The position numbers were made by a program, and so were the translations under genes. Positions 55,045 through 61,739 of a stretch of DNA of 64,000 nucleotides are shown here, one piece after another; the first letter of the stretch is position 1, and every line of letters begins with the position of its first letter. The DNA is from Dyadobacter sp. 676. GTDB taxonomy: Bacteria > Bacteroidota > Bacteroidia > Cytophagales > Spirosomataceae. The stretch is from assembly GCF_040448675.1 (NCBI RefSeq), contig NZ_CP159289.1:1178001-1242000 (forward strand), in the 5' to 3' direction. The notes beneath the pieces are model-generated. The model searched no databases. It had not been told where the DNA came from and was given only the letters and a program-made list of their open reading frames with translations.

Positions 55045-56411
55045 CGCAGACTGTCCGTCCATTGGCTTCGGGATTTGTTGATAAGGTATTGAATAAATTG
55101 GGGCTTATCGGCCCAGTAAAGGTGTACGTAGGAAGCGAATGTGTTGCGGCACCTGAAAAAACCGGTTTCAACCGGCACTCCCCGCGCATTAGCGATCTGC
55201 GCGGGTTCGACGTGTATATTCCGGCTTTTGAAACTGGAATAATGAAACTCGTGACCGCCGATTTCCAGTCCGCTCCAATACATTGTCCGATAGCCCAGCG
55301 TCATTTTCGCTCCCTGTAAAGTAGTTTCACAATCGAGCACGCCCGCCATCTCCAAAATGCTTCCGGAATCCGTCTCTATCGATTTTCCCAGATACATCAT
55401 TCCGCCGCATTCGGCATAGGTCAGCCCCCCGTTTTCGCAATAATCACGAATGCTTGCGCGCATCGACCGGTTTTCCGACAGCCGTTCCGCGAACAGCTCG
55501 GGATAACCGCCGGGCAAATACAGCAGGTCGGTCGGGGGCAATGCGACGTCTTTCAGCGGACTGACCCAGCTTATTTTCCCGAATGCCTTCAAAACCTCCA
55601 CATTCTGATGATACAAAAAGGTAAAAGCGTCGTCGCGCGCAACCGTTATGCGCAGGTTCGGAGATTTGCCATAAGACAGCCCCGAGTGCGCCGGAGGCCA
55701 TACAACGTCCTGGCTTTCAAAACAATGACCAAAACACGCAATTTGCAGCAAGCGATCGATATCGATCGTTCGGGGGATCATTTCCGCCAGCCCTTCGATA
55801 ATCTGTTCATAGTCCGTTCCGGCAGAGATATGCAGGCCCAAATGCCTTGATGGAATGTATAACGCCTCATTTTTGGGCAAATACCCCAAAGCTTCCACGC
55901 CTGCATCCGCGCATGCGTCCTGCAAAAACCGATAATGCGATCCGGTATTTACAAAATTGAAAATCACTCCAACGACCCGTATCCTGGCGTCGAAATTCTT
56001 CAAACCGTAAATCAGCGGTGCCGCCGAATAAGCCATCGACTGCGCATTGATTACCAGCACCACCGGGATATCGAGCAAAGCCGCTATTTCGGCACTGCTT
56101 CCGCGCATTTTATCGGCTCCGTCGAAAAGCCCCATCACGCCCTCGGCCACACTCACGTCCGTTCGCGACGCGTAATGCCGATACACCTCACGCACGTGGG
56201 CGTCCGAGGCCATGAACGTATCCAGGTTCAGGGAGGGCCGCCCCGCCGCTGCCGAATGGTGAATGGTATCGATATAATCCGGCCCGCATTTGAACGGCTG
56301 TACCGCCAGCCCGCGATTCCGTAATGCACGCAAAAGGCCCAAAGTCAGGGTTGTCTTGCCCGAACTGCTCGAAGGCGCTGAAATGAGAAAGCTGGATTTC
56401 GGGTTGTTCAC
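55041..56411 (-). CDS. cobB: Cobyrinate a,c-diamide synthase
   Basis: This 456-residue amidotransferase has the CbiA/CobB series: the N-terminal ISAPSSSSGKTTLTLGLLRAL P-loop, PFKCGPDYIDTIHH and NLDTFMASDAHV, with a C-terminal glutaminase-like domain (GGLTYAECGGMMYLGKSI). It amidates positions a and c, before cobalt insertion in the aerobic-type order. It is the first gene of the RS2 operon, with cobN following in an ATGA overlap. The leader of about 320 bases to RS2 holds no other gene I can support. Confidence 0.93.
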   Translation of the reverse strand: MNNPKSSFLISAPSSSSGKTTLTLGLLRALRNRGLAVQPFKCGPDYIDTIHHSAAAGRPSLNLDTFMASDAHVREVYRHYASRTDVSVAEGVMGLFDGADKMRGSSAEIAALLDIPVVLVINAQSMAYSAAPLIYGLKNFDARIRVVGVIFNFVNTGSHYRFLQDACADAGVEALGYLPKNEALYIPSRHLGLHISAGTDYEQIIEGLAEMIPRTIDIDRLLQIACFGHCFESQDVVWPPAHSGLSYGKSPNLRITVARDDAFTFLYHQNVEVLKAFGKISWVSPLKDVALPPTDLLYLPGGYPELFAERLSENRSMRASIRDYCENGGLTYAECGGMMYLGKSIETDSGSILEMAGVLDCETTLQGAKMTLGYRTMYWSGLEIGGHEFHYSSFKSRNIHVEPAQIANARGVPVETGFFRCRNTFASYVHLYWADKPQFIQYLINKSRSQWTDSLR

Positions 56412-56732
56412 AATGTGGTTGTATTTCAGATACTTACTCTTTTCAGGCTAAACCCTTACTATTTCCGATTATGGCAAAAACAAACGCTCAAAACCAGCCA
56501 AACGCTTCCCGGCCGGCCAATAACCGGGGCTCCGAAACATCATCCACAGCAGTCACGGCCCTCCCGGCAGCAGGGCATTCGGAATATCAGAATTTGAGAT
56601 GCGCCGACCGGTCGAACGAAATAATCGGCAGAAAAACAGAAAGGCATTCCCGGGCATTAATACACCCGGTAATCGGGCGAAAACCCGACGAATATCCAAA
56701 TCAGACCCTGCTTCATACCGCGAAAGCATTGT

Positions 56733-56930
56733 CAACAAGGAAGGGACAGGTGTTCTGGCTTGGGATAATTTTGAATGACTGAATGATTGAATGACCGAAT
56801 ATTTTATTCAGTCATTCAATCATTCAAAATTATCACCCTCACAGTTGCGCGACAGCTCGTGATTTTCACCAAATGGGTGATTCCGACGATTCCCCTGGAC
56901 TGCATCGATATGCAATACCCTTTCCTGTTG
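56733..56930 (-). ncRNA. Cobalamin riboswitch RS2 (upstream of cobB), short variant
   Basis: On the minus strand the elements are GGGAATCGTCGGAATC, GGTGAAAATCACGAGCTGTC, GCAACTGTGAGGGTGA and the B12 box AAGCCAGAACACCTG. A closing P1 stem pairs CAACAGGAAAGGG with CCCTTCCTTGTTG (two mismatches). The GCCACTGG-to-CCGGGAAGGC arm of RS1 and RS3 is absent, so this belongs to a shorter cobalamin riboswitch class. The GAATGA hairpin sits after GGGTGA. It controls the cobB-cobN-chelatase-cobQ-aminotransferase-cbiB operon. Confidence 0.85.
56765..56833. repeat. GAATGA-type palindrome in RS2
   Basis: Arms of 22 or so bases, starting TTTTGAATGATTGAATGA on the minus strand, pair around an A/T loop. The units match those in RS1 and RS3 although the location in the aptamer differs. 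Confidence 0.75.
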
Positions 56931-56985
56931 GAGAAGTATGTTAAAGAACTTTTTCTGGCGTAAAGTTAGGTAATTCGCCTGTTTT

Positions 56986-57019
56986 TTGTGTTTATCTCCA
57001 TCAAAAAACCATAGCTTTG
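56986..57019 (+). promoter_or_regulatory. Promoter of RS3 unit
   Basis: TAGCTTTG (57012-57019) fits the Bacteroidota TAnnTTTG -7 element, and TTG at 56986-56988 sits 23 bases before it. It lies directly upstream of the riboswitch P1 stem. The divergent RS2 promoter probably lies in the same AT-rich stretch (56931-56985). Confidence 0.55.
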
Positions 57020-57021
57020 CG

Positions 57022-57261
57022 CATTCATCGGTTCGCGCCGCCGGCGCGATTAAAAGGGAATCCGGTGCAAATCCGGAGCAGTACCCGCTGCTGTAAGTTC
57101 ACCATATCAAGATCCTGGCTGATGCCACTGGAACACGAATGAGCGAATGTGTGAATGAGTGAATATTTTCAATAGCGAAACATTCACTCATTGTCTCATT
57201 CACTCATTACTTCCGGGAAGGCCCAGCGATCTGAACAAGCCAGAAGACCTGCCGTTGAATG
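57022..57261 (+). ncRNA. Cobalamin riboswitch RS3 (upstream of the transporter-btuB unit)
   Basis: The elements are in order: P1 CATTCATCGG closing with CCGTTGAATG, P2 CGCGCCGCCGGCGCG, AAAAGGGAATCCGGTG, CCCGCTGCTGTAAG, GATGCCACTGG, CCGGGAAGGC and the B12 box AGCCAGAAGACCTGCC. A long GAATGAGT hairpin lies between GCCACTGG and CCGGGAAGGC. It precedes the transporter by about 115 bases, which is room for an expression platform. Confidence 0.93.
57137..57209. repeat. GAATGAGT-type palindrome in RS3
   Basis: CGAATGAGCGAATGTGTGAA and its continuation pair with an arm containing CATTCACTCATTGTCTCATT. It is the longest of the three riboswitch palindromes. Confidence 0.75.
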
Positions 57262-57374
57262 ATCCGGTTTTGCTTTCGGGAAGAAAGGCAAGAGGAAACG
57301 GCAGGCTGCATGGCGGCCACGCTACTCCCTGCATTCTCCCCATAAGTTATTTTTTAATTTATGTGGAAATCTAA

Positions 57375-58157
57375 ATGATTCATTATCTGCTCCTTGATTC
57401 GCTGCTCCTGGGTGTGCAGCATTCCTTCGAACCCGACCATATGGCTGCGGTTTCCGTCCTGGCGACGGAAGAGAACAAAAGCCCCGCGCAACGCTGGAAG
57501 CTCATCTGGCGATCGTCGCACTGGGCGTTAGGACATTCATTTACGCTGATTTTATTTGCCGTTCTCGTCCTGTTGCTTAAATCCACTTTATCGCTGCGGG
57601 TCGCCGATCAGGTCGAGTTGGTGGTAGGGCCGCTCATGATATGGCTGGGCTTGCTGGCCATCCGCAGGAACTTCAGGAAGGACGCCGCCGCCGGTCAGGA
57701 AGGCCGACGGGTAAGCCGTTCATTCTGGGTCGGGATGGTGCATGGCCTCGCTGGTACGGGCGGGGCATGTGCGGTGGCGCTTACCCTCGCCGCGCGCGAC
57801 GCCGTGACGGCCATATGGATTATTGTCCTGCAAAGCGTAGGTATTATCCTGTCCATGTCGGCTTACGGCTACTTTTTCGCATTTTCCATCGGCCGTTTTG
57901 CCGGCAAACGCGAACGTTTCCCGACGATCGTCAACTACCTCGTGGGCATATTTTCGATCCTGATCGGGGCAATAACTCTTTATGAATCTTCCGATTTTAG
58001 TAATGCAGACCCAATTTTATCAGATTCCCCGCATTCCGCTCGCCGGAATGCTGCTTTCCCTCACGGCATTTTCTACGGCATTGGCCCAGGAAAACAACGC
58101 CGATTCGTCGGGCCGCAAATTGCTCGACCCGGTCGTGGTTACCGCGACACGTTTTGA
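57375..58157 (+). CDS. Nickel/cobalt transporter-like membrane protein
   Basis: This 260-residue product has the H-x4-D-H metal motif of NiCoT-type transporters (GVQHSFEPDHMAAVSVLATEEN), a second His-rich helix (SSHWALGHSFTLILFAVLVL), and about six hydrophobic segments. It follows the RS3 riboswitch and precedes the BtuB-like gene, so it most likely imports cobalt for cobalamin synthesis. The final 50 residues after ITLYESSDF run through the start of the next gene and are not transporter-like: the natural end is probably near 57985, where a stop would overlap the receptor start by ATGA, implying a one-base shift. Confidence 0.8.
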   Translation: MIHYLLLDSLLLGVQHSFEPDHMAAVSVLATEENKSPAQRWKLIWRSSHWALGHSFTLILFAVLVLLLKSTLSLRVADQVELVVGPLMIWLGLLAIRRNFRKDAAAGQEGRRVSRSFWVGMVHGLAGTGGACAVALTLAARDAVTAIWIIVLQSVGIILSMSAYGYFFAFSIGRFAGKRERFPTIVNYLVGIFSILIGAITLYESSDFSNADPILSDSPHSARRNAAFPHGIFYGIGPGKQRRFVGPQIARPGRGYRDTF

Positions 58158-60192
58158 AACCAGAAAAGAAAAGATAGCGCAGAAGCTCGACCTCGTTTCC
58201 CGGGAAGATATTGAAATGACACCCTCCGCCGATCTGACAGACATCGTGCGGAAGACGGCGGCGGTGGACGTCATTCAATATCCAAATCTTTCGTCCGGCA
58301 TCGGTATCCGGGGCTTCCGGCCCCAGTTTTCGGGACTGAACCAGCGGACGCTGCTCCTGATAGACGGCCGTCCCGCCGGCGCTACGAACCTGTCTCAGAT
58401 CAACCTGAATGGTATCGACCACATCGAGGTGCTGAAAGGCCCGGCATCGTCGCTCTATGGCTCACAGGCGATGGGCGGCGTGATTAATGTCGTCACGCAA
58501 CGCTCCAAAGGTGCGCCGGGAGGTAATGCTTTTGTGGAATACGGTAGTTTTAAAACGTTGCAGGCCGGCGTCAATACGGGCGGAAACATCACTTCCAAAC
58601 TCGATTACGATTTGAGTTTCAGCTATCTCGAAAGATCGAAGGATTACAAAATCGGGAAGGACAACTGGCTTCGGAATGCATTTGGCTACAAACACGCAAC
58701 CAAAAACTACAACGACCGCCCCGCCGTCGAAACCGACGAAACCAGCGGCGACGGCACGCGAAGGCCTTTTACAAAACTGCATTACTTTTCAGGCACGTTG
58801 CGGCTTGGTTATCAGATCAACGACCACTGGCGTGTGGATGTGCGCGGGGAACAGTTCCAGGCCAGGGACGTGGAATCGCCGGGAGAACTGTCGTCGGGGA
58901 GCACGGAAGCCAGCACCAAGGACGTCGACCGGCAGTCATTGGACGTTTCGATCAGCGGACGGATCGGTCGGCATAGCCCGGGCGTGAAGGTTTATGCCGC
59001 GGAAGAAAATACGGCTAATTACACACAGAATGTGTCCGGCAAACCGGTGGTGCCGTTCCGTTCCGCGCAGGGGCATAATGCATGGAAAGGTATTCAGGTA
59101 AAGGATGTCTGGAAAGTGGGCCGGCATTCGGTGATACTGGGTTACGATTACCTCGACGCATCCACGGACAGCCGCCGCTGGAACAACGACACTACCGAGC
59201 GCGCACCTACCCAGCCCCGGTACGCCCTCATTTCGAGCGCATTCTTCGGACAGGCGTTGCTGAATGCGGGTAAACTGACACTGCAACCGGGTATTCGTCT
59301 GGATCACATTACATTCGACGTCCGCGAAACACCGTTGTTACCCACCTATAAGGCGGGCCGGAAAACAACGCCATTCGCAAGCCCCAGTCTCGGCATTACT
59401 TACGCGCTTATGCCTTCGCTACGCGTGAAAGCTAATATCGGCCGCGCGTTCGTTACAACCGATGCATATAGCGTAGCCGGTTACAACGAAATCCGCGATT
59501 CCAGGGGCCGTATTGCCGTCACCGCCGGTAATCCCGATCTGAAAAACGAAAGCAGCCTGAGCTGGGACCTGGGTCTGGATTTGAACAAACCGCAATCCGG
59601 GCTCGCAGCTAATGTGACGTTTTATACCACCAAAGTCGACAACCGCATAGCCAAGATCATCAAAACCGTGAACGAGCCTTTGGGGAATGGGGATATAATC
59701 ACTTCCAGGGCCACATTCGTGAATGCGGCCGATGCGGAAATCTGCGGCATCGAAACCGAGATTTCCTACGATTTCGGGGCGAAGAGCGATTACCGCTATT
59801 CTTTAAAAGCATTCTGGAACGGCAATTCCATAATTAAAGCCAGGGAGCTCATCGTCGGTACCGACGCCTCCGAGGTTCGTCGTGATATACAGAATGTCGC
59901 CCGCAATACTTTCAATTTCGGACTGGCCTACGACAATTTGAAGTGGCTGCAACTGCGCCTTTCCGGCAGGGCGATCGGGACAAGAAAAGATATCGATTAT
60001 ACCGATCCGGCCAATCCTGAAATCGAATATCCGCAGTACATGGTGCTTGACTTCGTTGCCCAGTTCAAAATTACGGGCGGTCACACCATTGCCCTGAAAC
60101 TAAACAATGTCACGGACGAAAATTACTACGAAAAACGGGGCTACAATCTGTCCGGAAGGGCATTATCGGTTCGGTATATGAAGCGTTTCTAA
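57982..60192 (+). CDS. btuB: BtuB-like TonB-dependent receptor
   Basis: This 736-residue outer-membrane receptor has a signal peptide near the N-terminus (AGMLLSLTAFSTALAQ, from ATG 57982 or 58003), a plug domain (DPVVVTATRFETRKEKIAQKL, then IGIRGFRPQFSGLNQRTLLLIDGRP), and a 22-strand-type barrel ending in RALSVRYMKRF. The gene is 20 or so bases downstream of the likely end of the transporter under the RS3 riboswitch, and a corrinoid substrate is inferred from that context. A perfect terminator hairpin overlaps its stop codon. Confidence 0.88.
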   Translation: MNLPILVMQTQFYQIPRIPLAGMLLSLTAFSTALAQENNADSSGRKLLDPVVVTATRFETRKEKIAQKLDLVSREDIEMTPSADLTDIVRKTAAVDVIQYPNLSSGIGIRGFRPQFSGLNQRTLLLIDGRPAGATNLSQINLNGIDHIEVLKGPASSLYGSQAMGGVINVVTQRSKGAPGGNAFVEYGSFKTLQAGVNTGGNITSKLDYDLSFSYLERSKDYKIGKDNWLRNAFGYKHATKNYNDRPAVETDETSGDGTRRPFTKLHYFSGTLRLGYQINDHWRVDVRGEQFQARDVESPGELSSGSTEASTKDVDRQSLDVSISGRIGRHSPGVKVYAAEENTANYTQNVSGKPVVPFRSAQGHNAWKGIQVKDVWKVGRHSVILGYDYLDASTDSRRWNNDTTERAPTQPRYALISSAFFGQALLNAGKLTLQPGIRLDHITFDVRETPLLPTYKAGRKTTPFASPSLGITYALMPSLRVKANIGRAFVTTDAYSVAGYNEIRDSRGRIAVTAGNPDLKNESSLSWDLGLDLNKPQSGLAANVTFYTTKVDNRIAKIIKTVNEPLGNGDIITSRATFVNAADAEICGIETEISYDFGAKSDYRYSLKAFWNGNSIIKARELIVGTDASEVRRDIQNVARNTFNFGLAYDNLKWLQLRLSGRAIGTRKDIDYTDPANPEIEYPQYMVLDFVAQFKITGGHTIALKLNNVTDENYYEKRGYNLSGRALSVRYMKRF

Positions 60193-60237
60193 CAAATTAC
60201 CCCAATCGGTTTTACCAACCGATTGGGGTAATTTGTT
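60191..60237. terminator. Bidirectional terminator between btuB and susD
   Basis: A perfect 21-bp inverted repeat, with arms beginning AACAAATTACCCCAATCGGT around a five-base loop, spans the gap of the convergent genes and starts within the btuB stop codon. Confidence 0.9.
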
Positions 60238-60242
60238 ATCAA

Positions 60243-61739
60243 TCAGTACTTATCCCACCAATTCTTCACGCCCTTGCTATTCCTCCCTCCCAGCTTCTCG
60301 AGCGCCGTCCGGTAATGCGTACCGTTGAGCGATGCTTCTACGAGCGGGTAGCTCATACGCCGGGAGACGTCCGTTACGTCGGGGTCGAGGGACCCGTCGG
60401 CGGGAAGGGCGAAGATGGCCTTGCCGGTATTAGGGTCCCTGAAATCGAGGCGGAGGCGTTCCAGCCAGCCCTGGATGCCCTGGGTGTACATTCCTATCCA
60501 TTTCTGGGAGCCGACGCAGTCCTTCCATTTCGCGGTATTGTAGGGCACTTTTTTGAGGTAGGCGGCAATGTTTTCTTCGCGCACGCCCGCAAAGCGCATG
60601 GACGCAGCGATACCTTCCTGATAATACTGTGCGGCAGTGCCGGTGAGCCCCACTTTCAGGTCGCGGGCCAGGATTTCGGCGAGCATGAATTTTACTTCCG
60701 CCAGATCGAGCCAGATAGTCGGGGCCGTTGCACCGACGGCATAGTTGGCAGGCAAGCTCACGAGGGTCGGATCGCCATTAGAGCTGGCATCGCCGCTTTC
60801 CAGCCCGTATGCTTCGCCCACATAGTTGCCGGAATTCAACAGCGGCTGGGCAAATACAGGCAGCCTCGGATCGTCATATTGTTTGAGGTAATCGATAAAC
60901 GGCTTCGACATTGAGAAATCGACCCGTATCTTGAATGCCTGGTTCATCGGGTTGTTGTTGGGCGGCGAAGGAAGCCAACGGAACAGCGCGCTTTGCTCCT
61001 GTGTAGCGATAATACCTCCGTTGGCCGGATCAAGCGCTTTTTTGATGGCGTCCGCTGCTTCGGCAGGCTTCACGTCCGCCATTCGCAATGCAATGCGGAG
61101 CCGGAGCGAGTTGGCAAAACGTTTCCAGGCATTCACATCGCCGCCGTATAGCGCATCGCCGGTAAGGTAGCTGGGTTCGGATGCGTTCAACAGCTTTACC
61201 TGCTCGTCCAAAGTGGCCAGTAAACCCGCATATACCTCTTCGCCGGTGTTATAAACGGGCGTAACATCATCGGCATTCAGCGCCTCGGTGTACGGAATAG
61301 GCCCTCCGTAAATGTCGGTCAGAAAATGGTAGGTGTAAGCCTTCACGATCTCCGCAATGGCGATCCGGTTTTTGTAGCCGGGCCATCGCGACTCCCTTTC
61401 TATCTTTTGCGCTTCCTGCAACTCGTTGAGCACGTCGGTGTAAAAGGTGTTCCACATGATCTGGTTGGTGCTCTCCCTGATCTGGTAGCGGCTTTCGTCG
61501 GAATAGTAGGTCGAGGACCAGTATTGCGCGTAATACATCCCGAACCGGCCGTTGTTCCACTCGTCGCTGATATTGGTGGAGAAGTTGAATTGCGCGTTGG
61601 TCAGCAGCTGTGCCGAGGTGGCATGTTCCGCGCGGTTGGGGTCTTTGTTCATTTCCTCGAAGCCATCGGTGCAGGCCATCGCCGAAGTCAGCAGCAATGC
61701 AATGGTTATTTTCCTGAAATTTTTCATAGCTGTTTTCAT
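60243..61739 (-). CDS. SusD/RagB family lipoprotein
   Basis: This 498-residue surface lipoprotein starts at MKTAMKNFRKITIALLLTSAM with the lipobox AMACTD. An ATG 12 bases later (61727) is an equal alternative, and the ORF start at 61874 is rejected. The SusD_2 family segments are clear: YYAQYWSSTYYSDESRYQI, IAEIVKAYTYHFLTDIYGGPIPYTEALN, and the C-terminal WLERLRLDFRDPNTGK. It partners the upstream SusC gene: its start overlaps the SusC stop (TAATG). Such pairs bind and import glycans or peptides; the substrate cannot be told from sequence. Confidence 0.92.
   Translation of the reverse strand: MKTAMKNFRKITIALLLTSAMACTDGFEEMNKDPNRAEHATSAQLLTNAQFNFSTNISDEWNNGRFGMYYAQYWSSTYYSDESRYQIRESTNQIMWNTFYTDVLNELQEAQKIERESRWPGYKNRIAIAEIVKAYTYHFLTDIYGGPIPYTEALNADDVTPVYNTGEEVYAGLLATLDEQVKLLNASEPSYLTGDALYGGDVNAWKRFANSLRLRIALRMADVKPAEAADAIKKALDPANGGIIATQEQSALFRWLPSPPNNNPMNQAFKIRVDFSMSKPFIDYLKQYDDPRLPVFAQPLLNSGNYVGEAYGLESGDASSNGDPTLVSLPANYAVGATAPTIWLDLAEVKFMLAEILARDLKVGLTGTAAQYYQEGIAASMRFAGVREENIAAYLKKVPYNTAKWKDCVGSQKWIGMYTQGIQGWLERLRLDFRDPNTGKAIFALPADGSLDPDVTDVSRRMSYPLVEASLNGTHYRTALEKLGGRNSKGVKNWWDKY

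Noticed and set aside
56471..56782. 103-residue plus-strand frame within the cobB leader
   Set aside because: It overlaps the riboswitch RS2 and has low-complexity composition.
45108..57209. CRISPR-like reading of the repeated GAATGA units
   Set aside because: The units are adjacent without unique spacers and each cluster forms a palindrome inside a riboswitch, so they are structured RNA stems.
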